This document shows, one piece after another, positions 1 through 12,897 of a DNA stretch of 64,000 bases. The stretch spans positions 24,130,532-24,194,531 of the forward strand of contig NC_090131.1 of NCBI RefSeq assembly GCF_040581485.1, read 5' to 3'. The DNA is from Linepithema humile. Taxonomy: Eukaryota > Arthropoda > Insecta > Hymenoptera > Formicidae. Positions within the stretch are counted from its first letter, which is position 1; every line of letters begins with the position of its first letter. Both the position numbers and the translations under genes were made by a program. The notes under the pieces were generated by a model. That model did not search any database. It had not been told where the DNA came from and saw only the letters and a list, made by a program, of their open reading frames with translations.

Positions 1-3000
1 GAAGAATTCTAACTCATCTGTGTGTGTATACATGTGTATATGGTGTGCAATTAAAATGAAAATAGTACATTATTTAACATTTTCCATCAAGATACATCAA
101 ATATGTCTTTCATTTGTAAACACTCCTACCATCTCTCTTCAATAATATCATTAAAAAAAAAATTAAAAAAAATGTACCAAATGTATTGTAGAGATATTAA
201 TCTACTATGTGCATAAAATATATGTGAAATGCTTGTTTTCGAGGCTGTATTAACTTGTATGAGTATGCATGAAACAAAATCGTATCGTTACTACTAAATT
301 GAAAGGAATAATAATTCTCGAACCTCGGAAAAACAGAAAAAAAAACAAGCGCGATTATCGATCTTCCGATATTTCCTCTCGCTTGTTGTCCCGCGCGCTC
401 CGAAGTATCGGGGATCGCTCTCGTCCAACGGGCGGGAGAAATGCGCAAACGCGCCGCGAAAATCAGTACTATCAATTACGCGCCTCGCGAGTTTACGGGA
501 AGATACGCGCAATTTGCGTCGTAAAACGACCGCTGCGATGTAGCGCCATTGCGCGATGCAATCAAAAATAATTTATTCACAACCCGATAATTTATTCGTC
601 GCATCGCGGCGAATGGTGAAATTCTCGCGTCGGGAAATCAATCGCGGACGAGGATGATAATCGCGGGTCAACATGAATATCCGTGAGAGCCTCGCTTACA
701 TCGAGGCGTTTCTCTCGCTCTTTCTCTCCTCGAAAGTTCCGCGCCCGCCATTTTCAAAATTTGCAAACGATCGCATCGAGTCCCAACGCAACGACTCAAC
801 GTTCGCGCGATGAGAAATACAGTTTCCCGCGGCGAAAACGTGCCCGACGCAATCGGCGATTTTTTCTCGAATTTTTCGCGCCCGCGGAACTGACACTTCG
901 CGTGGTAAACGTGGAGAAATTCACGGGTGACAGGACGATCGCGTCGGCTGTGCTGCCGGGGGACGCCATGAGAGAGGCGCGAATCATGGCGTCGGGGAGT
1001 CGTGTGGCTTCGCGGCGTCTCTCCGTGTCGGTGGACGTACGCGTCGGGTTCGCAATGCCGATAATCTCTGCAAGTAATGACGCGACGGTGTCGTAGGGCC
1101 CGCGGAATGATCCGTCGTGCGCCCGGCGAATTTTCCGTCGTGTTTTTACACCGCGGTCGCGCGCACTTACCGCCCAAAATAAATATATTCCGTCTGTATA
1201 ATATTAATCTGATACATGTCGCGGCGCGAGATATACGTTCGACGCGCGGCTCACTCGCGGGCTTACGCACTCTCACTCACCTCACACGGGGGGAAAAAAA
1301 TACTCGCCGTGCGGTGTCCGCACTTTCTTCGCTACGCGGAGACAAAGGGTGATATCGCAATCCTCTTCGCGTCGCCGGCTGGTTGCGCGCGTCGTGGCGT
1401 GGCGGCAGCGGCGGTCGGTGGCGGTCTCGCGGTCACGTCGCGTTGCGTCGTATCGTATCGTATCGCGGGGGATGCTGCGTTGTGTAAGAGCCTTAGCAAA
1501 ACGCACTCTCGCGCTGCACTATACTAGCACGCTTGCTCGCTCACTCGCGTTGTGTGCACTCGGCACGCTTCACGACTCACGCTCGCTTCGCCGCCGTATC
1601 GCCGTATATTAGTAGGCGCCGCCGTGTTCCGACACACGTAAATCGCGCGCGCGTAAACACACATACACACACATACACATGCATACATACGCAAACGCCC
1701 CGCCGCCAAACGCAGCCTCCGCTCTTCTCGCTCAACCTCTGTCGGCGGTGGGCCGGCCGGCAGCGGTATTCCGCTCGCGAGGAGAGGGTCTCCCTCGCGC
1801 TGCGCGCGCGATTCGCGCGAAAACGAACCGTCGGGGGCGGCGGCAGCGACGGTGAATTAACCAAAGTCGTTTGTCCGTTAAGTCGAGTCGTCAATATACG
1901 TTTATATTTACATGCCACATACATACACTCACATATACACGCTATGCATGCGAGCTAACTTACCGGGACAGCAAGCTACAACTGACCGACAACGATACAC
2001 TGGGACGCGATTCGTTGAGCCGCGAGCTGCGAGCCGGCCTAAAGCACTCTCTCTCCCCCACCGGCTGCCGGCCGATGTGGCGCGCTAACGAATTCCCGCC
2101 AAAAGACCGCGTATCGCGCGCGCTATCAAAAACGATCGTTTTGCTCGTGGAGCGAGCGGGCCACGCCGGATCCGAGAGAGAGACGCGGTGGGTTTTCTGG
2201 GGGATCTCTCGCGCGTCGTTTTTTTCTCTCACAACACCACGAGTGAACGGCGAAGGAAACAGGATCCTTCGCGCAGGAATTTCGCGCGCGGAATCGAGCG
2301 CGGATCGGCGCGGGATTTAGCGGGCGCGAACGGGTGCAATGGCGTTCCGCTGTTACACGCCGTTATTACGTGCACTATGAATGCAGAAGGGGAGGTGCAC
2401 GGATAACGATGACTATCAGATCACAGATCTCGATAGGTATTGTGAAAAAATTTCACTAAAAATCGTTGTTTTCTAGCTAATGGCACAAGTCGACAAAAAT
2501 ATTATTCTGTCTTTGTTCGATATCCACTGAGCAACAAGCAGAATAATATTTTATGTATTCTTACTAGTCGCAAGCTGGAAAGCCACCAACGTCGATAAAT
2601 ATTGAGAAAATGATAAAATACATGCTGATAAACGTGATGTTGATTTTATAGCACATTTTTCATTAAGAGCCAAGGGAAAAAAGTCGCATATAACAAACCG
2701 TCGAATAGTTACGAGCCCGTTGCAAGCGTGTGAAGGTCGTTGACCTCGCGATTTGTATGTATTTTCAACGCTTGAATTTCGTCGATGTAGTTGAAACAAT
2801 TTCAGCCTTGAATCAATACAATAGTTAGATTTATGCGAGTATTGTTATACTTCATAGCAGGCTGTATATGAAAATACGTACGCTTTAACTCAAATATTAT
2901 CGAATCGTTGGTTAATGTTAGAAAATTATTTATTTAAAGTAATGAATAATTTATTTTCTTTTACTTACAGTTACCAGATACAGTTTCAGATGCGTGTGTA

Positions 3001-4252
3001 TGTGTGAACAATTATCGATTCGTTTAAGTGGAATTCTCCACAAAAAACCCTCTGCAGTGAATATTTAATTCACGCTTTTGTAATTGTAAATATGAATTAC
3101 ATTCTCCTGTATTCTTTCTAGAAACGCATTTACGTTTCATATCTTTATCAAAGAGGAACTTGAAGGATAACAAATTGAGAGAATATACATAAAAGTATAG
3201 AATCTACGAGATTAAATAAATAATTAAAACATTCAATATGAATGTGTGCATGAAAGAGATAGTAGTTATGATGCTAATTAATGATTAACTGTACAACCGA
3301 AATAGAACACTGAAAACTACAGCGTCGCTGTAAAATATATCTTAATGTAGATAATTTTTATCACAGACAAATATACCGTTAGGTAAAATTAATCTGGAAT
3401 AAAAACGAGTCGTTTAACATCGATAAATATTTGTAAAAAATTCATGTTTTCCCATTTAGTGTAGCGCCGATGTCGAAGCACAGGCATGACTGTGCCGTTC
3501 GTGTATACTTTTTATACCTATCCACGCCTTTTATTCCCTTTTTTTGTCCTCGAGTCGCGAAGCCACCCGGCGTGCGTCTGTTCTCTCGCGTGCGAAACGC
3601 ACGGGAAAACATACGCGAGCGATACAAAAAAGGATGTATATTATTGATCTCGGCATTTTTATCTTTTAGTATAAAAAAACTCACGCAGGAGGCCCATAAT
3701 TAAAAATAGACTTTATTTCTCTCCAAGGTTAATTGGCGTTTCCCGCTATGTCAGTCATCCCTCTCCAAGACGAGCAAATCGATCGCGACGCAAACAAACC
3801 TAACCTCCTCCGCGTGGGTTATGAATCATACAGATAGCAGCGACGCAACTGTACATGCGTACCAACACGCTTCGAAAAATGTTCCTGGAATTAGATTTTT
3901 GTTTTTGCTCGCGTGGCAGCCATGAACTAAAATGCGTTCACCACTCACGTGTTCTTCCTTGTGGTAGTTTAAATATTTATGTAAAGTTTATATTGTTTTC
4001 TAAATATTTATTAATATTTATGCACTAAAATTTGCGATGAAAATAGACTATAGCGTCGTAAAATTGCACATTAATAAAACTTTGTCGTGCGCGATGAGTT
4101 GAGAAACAATAATATTTATCGTATAGTGATACATTTCGTTGCGGTAGACATGCGCCCAGTGTAGCCACAGCCAACATCAGAGGCGTGTCATGTTTGTGCT
4201 TAACGCGTTTCCTGGTTGGAATCGTTGAATTTCCATTGAGAATCTATGAAAG
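1..4252. other. No recognisable gene; CpG-rich block then AT-rich DNA upstream of mor
   Basis: No open frame here has family-like composition. Roughly 300-2400 is rich in CG dinucleotides and in Arg/Ser-coding runs on both strands, which is what random GC-rich DNA gives. Such blocks in insect genomes often mark promoters or untranslated first exons, so it may belong to a gene leaving the window to the left or to a long-intron transcript; I cannot tell which strand. From about 2450 the DNA is AT-rich. The last few hundred bases before 4253 should contain the mor promoter and 5' UTR, but I see no clear TATA or initiator element. Confidence 0.4.
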
Positions 4253-7200
4253 ATGCTGTCGTTAGGCCCAAAAAAGGACGGCAGCCCCAACGCCAAGTTC
4301 TTCGAATCACCGGAAATACTCACCCAGCTTGATGGTGTTAAGCAGTGGCTTCTGAAGAACTGTAAAAAGGTACGTTGGTTCATGCGAATATGGAACCGGC
4401 GTCGAAAACTCGCCGTGATCTTTCAGTGGCTTCGGTTTTTCTTCTTCGGCGTACAGTACCGTTAATCACAATTTTTCCGATGACCAGTTTCTGTCGGACA
4501 TAAATGGAAAGGAATTTGGATAATATTTCTATGAAGTACAAATATAACTTGTACCATATATAAATGTAGACAAGAGTCACTTTGATAACCCTTTGTCAAT
4601 GTAGTTGTAATCATGGAATTAACTATTTAGTTAATTATTTCCTCATTTTTTGCTATATGTATGGACATATAAAAGAGATGAATAGAAAATTAGCAAAATA
4701 TTTATAGAAAAGTATAATTTTGAATATGGAAACAAATCTGAGTATTACGGAAAAATGTTTTCTTACTTTTATATATTCGTTGTATTGCATAAGCAAAGTT
4801 GCTGTGTGAATGATTCTTATATAATTTTTTGTGTGATTTTTTTGTAGAATGTGCAAACAGATCCACCTACTAACAAGAGTTTAGCTACATTAGTAGTGCA
4901 ACTTCTGCAATTTCAGGAAGATAATCTAGGCAAGAATGTGTCTAAACCACCTATGACTAGAATTCCAGTATGTAAAATACATGATTTGAACAATAAATGT
5001 AATATTGTTTTTAAATGGTTTACGAATTTAATATTTTCAGATGAAATGTTTCTTGGATTTTAAATCTGGAGGTGGCTTATGTCACATACTTGCAACAGCA
5101 TATCGTTTTAAACAGGAACAAGGATGGCGAAGATTCGATTTTCCCGGAGGAAAAGTAATTTCTTTTATATATTTTTTTTAAATTGTTGATGTTGCTTTTC
5201 GTAGAAAAATTAAATACATATCGCATAATATTACTAATAAAGAAAATTACTGTTATAGTCGGGATCTCGCACCGATCGTACAGTGGACATGCTAATGGCA
5301 GCAGAACGCGCTTTAATACAAAACAGGTGTATGACTGTGCCAAGTGTTTTTGTGAGACCGGATGTCGACAAGAACACAGCTACAAAAGTAAAAGAAATGG
5401 TTAGAAAACACCAGGGAAATGTCACAGAGAATGAAGCAGATGCTACACACATTATTTATCCTCCAGTGGATCCGATAGAAGAGGAATATGCACGCCCTTG
5501 CATGAGACGCGAGAGATCAGTTTTACTTCACTGGTATTACTTTCCAGACAGTTATGATACATGGACGCCACTGGATCTTCCATGGGATTTTCCCGAAGGA
5601 AATCCGGCAAATACAAATTCAAGGTATTTGATGATTTTTTATATAAATTGATTGACATTGTTAATTGTAAATAATTTCTAGCAGAATATTTATACAAAAC
5701 TTACTTAATAATTTTGAAAATTGTATTCTAGATCAGTTTACAAAGTATCGGCCACATGGGTATTGGACTTGGATCAATATAACGAATGGATGAATGAGGA
5801 AGATTACGAAGTAGACGATGGCGGTCAGAAGAAAGTGCACAAATACAGGCTTTCTGTAGAAGATTTTATGGCACAACCGTCTCATCCGCCGCCCGCAAAG
5901 AAACCCAAACGAAAACGATCACCGAGCCCACCCCCGAAGATCGGCAAACGTAAGAGGTGAGGTTTGATTGAAGAAACAAGATAGCAAGTGTTACATCTCG
6001 AATGAAGCTGCTCTCATTTTGTGTATTACCGTTTTTAGTAGCAGAGCACCGTCGGGTATTCAAAGCGCATCGTCCGCATCATCGGCGACGGCACCGAAGA
6101 AATCGCGCGGCGGCGAGGAGGAGGAAGATCTGACCCAAGGAATGGAGGATCCGCCTGCTGAACCCCGCATCGTCGAGGTGGTCGCCACACCAACGAATCC
6201 GCCAATCACGGGTCAAGGCAATGCAACAACGGGCAACTCCACTTTGGCATCCACCGGTAGCAAAAAGCAAGACAGCGAGCTTCAACCACTGAAATCTGGC
6301 AATTTGACCGATCTCGATGAACAAATGGAAGGTACGTGAGAAAATCTGGATAATTGAATTTTAATTTGTAACTGAATATCAGCAATGTGATGTGCATATT
6401 GATTCGAAGAAGTACCTTTAAATAATATACTAATGCACAGATGCTATAAACTATCGATATTACATAGGAGACAAGGGGAGCTCTCAAGGCGGCCAAGACA
6501 GAGAAGAGAGAGATACCAGTAAAGAAAGAGGCGAAGGTGGCAAAGGCGACGAGCCTGAAGACAACGTGACGGAGCAAACGCATCACATTGTCGTTCCTAG
6601 TTATTCCGCTTGGTTCGATTACAACTCTATTCACACCATCGAAAAGAGAGCCTTAGCGGAATTCTTCAATGGCAAAAATAAATCCAAGTCTCCCGAAATT
6701 TATCTTGCATATAGGAATTTTATGATTGACACCTATCGACTGAACCCGACGGAATACATCACGTCAACCGCTTGCAGGTAATTTAGACTCTCAATGCATT
6801 AATGTGGCGTTATTAAAAAATGAAAAAAGTGTTTTCTCACGTACGTACACGAAAATATTTTTTAGACGAAATTTGGCTGGAGATGTTTGTGCAATTATGC
6901 GTGTACACGCGTTTCTGGAACAATGGGGGCTCATTAATTATCAAGTAGACGCGGAATCGAGACCGACACCCATGGGGCCTCCGCCGACTTCGCACTTCCA
7001 TGTTCTATCCGACACGCCGTCCGGCTTGGCGCCGGTCAATCCGAATCCGCCGAAGACACCGCAACCGTCCGCCGCGAAGTTGCTGCTGGATCTGGAGAAG
7101 AAGCCGACGGGTGGAACGGGTGCCATAGGCACGGAGGAAAAAGCTTCGGCAGGCGCGATGGCGAACTTCGGCCTGAAGATCGATCAGTATTCGAGGAAGC

Positions 7201-8488
7201 CGGCTGTGCTGAAGAACAAGCAAGCAGCTGGCGCTACACGCGACTGGACGGAGCAGGAAACGCTTTTGCTGTTGGAGGGACTGGAGTTGCACAAGGACGA
7301 TTGGAACAAAGTATGCGAACACGTAGGCTCGAGAACGCAAGACGAATGTATCTTGCACTTCTTACGGCTACCCATAGAAGATCCATATCTGGAAGAGGGC
7401 GGACCCGAAGGATTGGGACCGTTAGCTTATCAGCCGGTACCGTTCTCGAAGGCTGGCAATCCTGTCATGAGCACAGTTGCTTTCCTCGCATCGGTTGTGG
7501 ACCCGAGAGTTGCTGCAAGTGCTGCAAAGGCCGCCATGGAGGAGTTCGCAGCGATAAAGGACCAAGTACCGGCCGCGTTGCTGGATCAGCATTTAAGAAA
7601 CGTGCAAGCTAGCGCTAATTCGGACGGTAATCTTTTCTACATTCAATAGCAATGACTTGTTTTTTATAACAAAAACTATGAATACTTTTTTTGGAATAAT
7701 AGCTGCAAAAATCCATTGTATATGAATTATAAAAATAAAAAACAATTTATATATTTTTCTAGGCAAGTTCGATCCAGCTGCTGGCTTGGCGCAGTCGGGC
7801 ATCGCTGGCACAGGACCGCCCGAACCGCCCGATGACACAACGGCATCCGCCGCGACGACTCCTTCCGTATTGACGGGTGCTGCCAACTCTCCCCACTCGG
7901 CAGGACCAACTGAAGCGAAGAAAGAGGAACAGGAGAAATCTAAGGACGCGATGGACGTAGAACCGTCTCAGGTTGATGTCGCGAAGAAGGAAGACGAAGC
8001 GAAAGAGAGTGAAGAAGATGCAAAGTCGACCACTGATCCTGAAGCCATAGAGGCGAAAGAGAAGAAGGATAAGGTAAAAACGTCACAGACGCGAATCGAT
8101 TTACACATTTTATGAAAACATTGAAATCTTTAGAATGCCAGGATTTTATCTATCGAAATATTTGACGCAGGTTGTAAGAGACGCTCAGCTTCAGTCCGCA
8201 GCTGCAGCAGCGTTAGCAGCCGCTGCTGTTAAAGCCAAGCATTTGGCAGCAGTGGAGGAACGCAAAATCAAATCACTGGTTGCGCTACTAGTAGAAACGC
8301 AGATGAAAAAGCTAGAGATCAAGTTACGTCATTTCGAGGAACTGGAAACCACAATGGAGCGTGAGCGCGAGGGTCTCGAATATCAGCGACAGCAGCTGAT
8401 CACTGAGCGACAACAATTTCACTTGGAACAGTTGAAGGCGGCTGAATTTAGGGCGCGGCAACAAGCTCACCAGCGGCTGGCTCAGGAG

Positions 8489-8525
<37 letters not shown>

Positions 8526-8653
8526 AACAGCAGAATCAGCAGCATCCACCCTGGCAGCCGCCTGGCGCGCAGCAGCAGCAACAACAACCGCCAAGTCCGC
8601 AAGCTCAGGCGCAACCGCAACCGCCGTCGCATACGCCGCCGCAACAGGCATAA
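4253..8653 (+). CDS. mor: SWI/SNF (BAF/BAP) core subunit SMARCC/Moira
   Basis: Scaffold subunit of the SWI/SNF chromatin-remodelling complex in the nucleus. Ten exons: 4253-4369, 4848-4967, 5041-5154, 5259-5623, 5732-5956, 6039-6331, 6468-6777, 6866-7626, 7763-8073 and 8171-8653. They join in phase to 1032 residues. The N-terminal part resembles SMARCC1/2 closely (PPTNKSLATLVVQLLQFQE; the BRCT/chromo-like region ends near NEWMNEEDYEV). A basic linker rich in K/R and P follows. SWIRM begins near residue 445 (HHIVVPSYSAWFDYNSIHTI). SANT lies at about 640-690 (DWTEQETLLLLEGLELHKDDW). An acidic, Lys-rich stretch precedes the C-terminal coiled coil at about 890-960 (VKAKHLAAVEERKIKSLVAL), and a Gln/Pro tail ends the protein. 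The start is the first ATG in frame, just before the conserved KKDG motif. Length and domain order match the family; family identity is firm, the exon ends are by eye. Confidence 0.93.
8489..8536 (+). repeat. CAG/CAA repeat coding for polyglutamine in mor
   Basis: Interrupted CAG/CAA trinucleotide run inside the last mor exon, coding for about 15 Gln near residues 977-992, followed by more Gln/Pro-rich sequence. Likely to vary in length between alleles. Confidence 0.9.
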
Positions 8654-9063
8654 TTCTACGTGAGTACGAATCTTTTGTTGTTCGTTTATTGTACAATTTT
8701 TACGCTTTTCGATCCTTATTTTTCTCCGTGGTTCTTCGGCGAGGATAGTCTGCCTCTGAATTGAAGAATGTTTCCTTGATTTTATATCAAGTAAAACGAC
8801 GAGCGAAATTTAGTTAAAATTTTAATTTTAAAGAAGTAGATTTCGTTACAAGGAATTTAGCATTTCGAAGAAGGAATAGATTCGCAGAAGCCTTTTCATA
8901 TTTTTCATTTCTATTAGAGACATACATTAAATATCACGCGGGGAGAAATTATTTTTCTTCGTACATCGCTTATATACACATATGTACGCGAAGAAATCTG
9001 TTGCAGAACAAGTGTGCTATCCCACTCTTTTCTCGATGATGAGTTACAAAAATAATATGACGT
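8654..9063. other. Gap between convergent mor and CHK-kinase genes: 3' UTR sequence
   Basis: AT-rich sequence after the mor stop codon, likely mor 3' UTR. I see no open frame of note. The gap to the convergent CHK-kinase stop at 9414 is about 760 bp, and 288 bp of it is a transposon. Confidence 0.5.
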
Positions 9064-9071
9064 GTTATACA

Positions 9072-9359
9072 TAGTGATGGGATTCAAATTGTCTCGAAAC
9101 ATCTTGCAAGACTTTTATGATTGACAGTCTTGAAAAAGACTTGAAAATCTTGAAAAGTCTTGAATGCCTATAATACATCTGTATATGCATATGCGTGTAT
9201 GTTATTCGTTATATTATTCAAAATATTTAACACATTCAAGACTTTCAAGACTTTTTCACAGTCACAACAGTCTTGCAAGATGTTTTGACACTTTTGATCT
9301 TCGGTCATTCTTGACTTGCATAGGAATTTGCAAGTAAGAGTCTTGAAATCCCATCACTA
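9072..9359. mobile_element. hAT-type MITE with intact 8-bp target duplication
   Basis: The ends are inverted repeats: TAGTGATGGGATT at 9072 and its complement ending at 9359. The 8 bases GTTATACA lie directly before (9064-9071) and again directly after (9360-9367), a perfect target-site duplication. An 8-bp duplication with short TIRs starting YAGTGATGGG is typical of hAT elements. The interior has many AGTCTTG/CAAGACT motifs in both orientations, like hAT subterminal repeats, and no coding capacity. The intact duplication suggests fairly recent insertion. It lies 55 bp beyond the stop of the CHK-kinase gene and may be transcribed in its 3' UTR. Confidence 0.88.
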
Positions 9360-9413
9360 GTTATACATATTATTAACATACATACACCATTCTGGAATAA
9401 TGCGATATCTGAT

Positions 9414-12381
9414 CTACAAAGCCTCGTTGTCTATCAATTCCAATACTAAGTCAGTCATGAGTCGGGCGCACTCGGCGCCTCCGGCGCTCAGCGGCGGTGC
9501 TCCCAGCGCGCTGTGCTTCTCCTCGCCGGTTTCCGTGCTGCTCGCTTCGTACAAGTTTGGTGCCTCGTCGCTGGTGCACGTGCTAATCGGTAGAATGTCC
9601 AACGCCAGTCCCAATCCGAATCGTCCGCATCTTCGCATCTCTTCATTCAGTCTATAATTATTGAATAACAATTGACAACATCGCAGAGAGTCTATGTGTC
9701 AAATCCACATTTGAAAATGATTATTAAAATATTTTAAAGCTTTTCACTAGACACATTATCGTAAACCATTTTTACGCGCAATTCGAATCTCGAGGTTCTA
9801 CTCACAATTTCCACATGACAGATGGATCTTTCGATGGCTGTTCCGGATTGAGGACACGCAAGGACGACATCAGATGGGAATGGTAGTGCTGGAGAAGCTG
9901 TGTCATGTAAGCCCGCCTAACAACGCCACTCGTGCAGCAGTAGAGCAAGTTCGCAAGATCAAGAGCGAGGGAACCGACCCGCGTCAGTTGAAAGTCGACT
10001 AGATAAACGGCCTGCAGAAACACAGTATTAAAAGTCTGGAGAGGATTTTGCAGTGAGATTTCGCACCTCACCCGTGCCAGTCAGTATGATCAGAGTCTCG
10101 AATATGATTTACTAGATTATAATTGTGCGAGGTAAATATTTTTTCTTGCATCTTGTATTTCGCTTCCTGTGTTGGTATTTTTCACGAGCTGTTCTATTCT
10201 CTACGAGATTCGTCTGAAATTGTTTAGTATGGATGGAAAATCGAGTATGTAGTTGAAGGAAAGATCGACGCGACTTCTAAAATGTACATTATACATTTTT
10301 TTTTTCGTAACTCTTTCATACTTCTGAATATTGGGTAATTTTGATCTTTCTTTTTGAAACTCAACGTTTACTTTAATTTAACCGCAATTGTACATAACGC
10401 AAGAGTCTTTTCTTTGTGACCGGCTACACGGGTTTAGGTGTGACCAAAATTCCGCTAAACTGGAGTCTTTTTAATAAGCTCGCGGATGGAAAAAAAAATA
10501 TTTGAAACATAAACTTAAGAATCTTATAAATTTATATAATAAAAAGTGGTATGGAACAAATGGGTTTTCGTGTACGTTTCGTTATCACGCGCAATGGGGA
10601 AAGATAATGATCTGTAAAAATACGAAGTATCATCACGATAATCATATTTCATTGAATACACAACATTTTATTGTAGATACATCAAACACGCAATATGCTA
10701 CGATTTTCTTATATATTTACTTTTCTTATAAAATAAAAGATTTACCTCAGTATCTGAGCTTGGTTCGTCCTGAAAGAGGATATTGTTGGTCCAACAATCG
10801 CCGTGGCAAAATACAGTTAGAGGCCCCTCCGTGGAAACGAGCTCGCTCATGGTGCGGAAAAATACATTCTCATTCAGGAAAGCTCGGAGCTTCGTCATTA
10901 TCTCTTCCCTCCTGTGTTCTATGTGCGAGGGAAGCGCCTCGGACACCATTCTAATAGCGTTGTTTGTGGCCACGCGATAATACTGTCGATACCAATCCTC
11001 GTTATCTCGTCGGAATAGCGTTTCTTGTATACCTTGATCATGTTCCGGATTCGTTAATTTTGCGAACTCCTCTGGCCTTCAAAGAGTAATATCTTTGCAT
11101 AAAAATCAGGAGACGAATGTAATAGAACAATGTAGCTTATGTGCGAAAAGAGGTAATCACTTTTATTAATATTTTTTTTTTATTATATTTCCATATTATT
11201 AATATATTTTATATTACAATGATTTTCAAGCGTTTATTTTTTGTCTCTCGGAGAAAACCTGGTTCACCGCATCAAAATAGTAATTTCATTATTTTTAATA
11301 TTTCTACACAGGGTGTTTCATCATGTTCGTGCCAACGCTCGTGTGCGGGTAGAGTGCGGTGAACTGAATAGAAAAGTCCTTTACCGATTTGCAATTCTTG
11401 CAATAATAATTGAAATAGTAATTAAAAAGGATTGACGAATTAAACCGTGGACTGTACATTCTAGGCGTGACATCAACGAAAAATAACGCGCATTATTCCT
11501 GCTCTCGCCACGTATTATTATTTTTTGTTGCCGTGCGATCCTCGTTGCTGTCACGCCTAGAGCGGTCTAACCACGCGCAACGCGCGATTATTCGTCAATC
11601 CTTCTTAATTAATATCTCAATTATTGCGAAAATTGCAAATCGGCAAAGGACTTTTCTATTCAGTTTACCGCACACGAGAAGCATTGGCACGGACATTATG
11701 AAACACCCTGCATATATAAAAATGGAAAATAGTTGCATCTCACCTAAACTCCTTCAGCGTCAAGCTAAGCGCGTGGAAGCCCGCTAGAGTCTGCAGCACA
11801 TGCTTCAAGTTTTCCACCTCGAGCCCTTTCCGTCTATCTGCCATCTGAAAGCCTCGCTCTCGCAGGTCCTCCATGGCGATAAGATTGGCTCTAGCGGCGT
11901 ATATCTTGGGCACCCCGCTGAACACCCTCTTGCCGTTCGACTGCAGCCGGTTCAGCGCGGGCCACACGTGCTTGTAGAACGTGACCTCATTTCTGAACAG
12001 CAATTCGCTCTTGAACGCCTCGCGACGTTTCTTCGACTCCGGCAGAATCTTGTAGATGATGGCGCATTCGTAACCGATCCATTCCTCGTCTTTCAACAGC
12101 TTGCGCCCCTTCGCCCGCACCCGATACAACATCGAGGTGTAATTGTCGCCTCTTCCCGATCCTGGCTCTTCCTCGTCTAAGCTATCAATTTCCACGTCGG
12201 GCTCGTCCTCGGCAATTAATTCGCGCACATCGTCGAACGTGAGCCTGCTGCTACCGTCACCGCCGCTGTCCATCATTGTAACGGATCCACCGGAAACGCC
12301 GATCTCTCTATACAATGACGATCCTGATAATGCCTTCTCGATTTTTCCGGATAGTGCCGGCTTTAACATTCTACACTCCAC
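9414..12381 (-). CDS. CHK kinase-like (EcKinase-type) protein
   Basis: Member of the arthropod-expanded CHK/EcKinase family, related to choline and aminoglycoside kinases and to ecdysteroid 22-kinase. Four exons in transcription order: 12381-11744, 11076-10746, 10011-9806 and 9651-9414. They join in phase to 470 residues. The nucleotide-loop region reads GDNYTSMLYRV. The catalytic Brenner motif is HGDCWTNN at residues 304-311 (H304, D306, N311), and the metal-binding VDFQ is at 328-331. Family members phosphorylate small hydroxyl compounds such as ecdysteroids, but the substrate here cannot be read from sequence. The N terminus is longer than usual, with an acidic stretch (EDEPDVEIDSLDEEEPGSG) before the kinase fold. 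Start chosen as the first ATG of the open frame; an inner Met-Met pair is an alternative. It lies tandem with PTCD3 and tail-to-tail with mor. Confidence 0.85.
11309..11710. mobile_element. Non-autonomous TIR transposon in intron 1 of the CHK-kinase gene
   Basis: Long terminal inverted repeats at 11309-11440 and 11590-11710 (about 130 bp each) start CAGGGTGTTTCAT and match with a few differences and small gaps. A second, inner inverted repeat (CTAGGCGTGACA near 11461; its complement ends near 11560) sits in the middle, so the element is nested-palindromic. TA dinucleotides lie two bases outside each end, which would fit a Tc1/mariner-type insertion, though the boundary is not certain. No coding capacity. 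The right end is only about 30 bp from the intron's 5' splice site. Confidence 0.75.
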
Positions 12382-12897
12382 GGTAGACCGGAGAGTTATG
12401 CCGTCTGACGCAGGAAATGAGTATTTGAGCGGACTTAGAGCGCTGGAGGGCTGCCGCCTCCCACCGGTCGCAGATTTAATTCATTAATAATTTACGCCCC
12501 CAACGCCAAGAGGCAAGGACATTGATACATGTCAATCATACGCCTCGTCGTTTAGATCCCCCTCCTATCCCGAGTCTTCGAAGCGCGGCACGAAATAATG
12601 AACAACGCAGAGAACTTTTTGTCAATCAATCTTCTTTCGGAACAATATACAATTTTGTACAACAAAATACTTATATAAATACTTTTAACAGCTTCTACAC
12701 GTGTTCGCATTCTGCAATAATGTATTAATTACATGAAGAAAAAATGACTGATATATATTTTTATATTTCAGAAGAATCTTTGTAGAAATTAGTATTATAA
12801 TCCTTGGTGTCTGTACACATTTCTACTACTTTATTATTGCAATCGCTATAAAAAATTGTCAAGAATTAAATACGCAGTTCCTATTTCATCTGAAGGA
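12382..12897. other. Spacer between PTCD3 and CHK-kinase genes
   Basis: Tandem genes on the minus strand. The stretch contains the end of PTCD3 (a minus-strand AATAAA at 12830-12835) and presumably the promoter and 5' UTR of the CHK-kinase gene. No other open frame is convincing. Confidence 0.5.
12830..12835 (-). terminator. Candidate polyadenylation signal of PTCD3
   Basis: Reads AATAAA on the minus strand, about 63 bases past the PTCD3 stop codon. The position is right for a short 3' UTR; there is no transcript evidence. Confidence 0.45.

Noticed and set aside
197..2406. Many overlapping open frames on both strands
   Set aside because: They are Arg/Ser/Ala-rich, open on several frames at once and lack domain-like sequence; the cause is CpG-rich composition.
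8324..8696. Leu-rich and Ala-rich minus-strand frames
   Set aside because: Antisense shadows of the Gln-rich last exon of mor.
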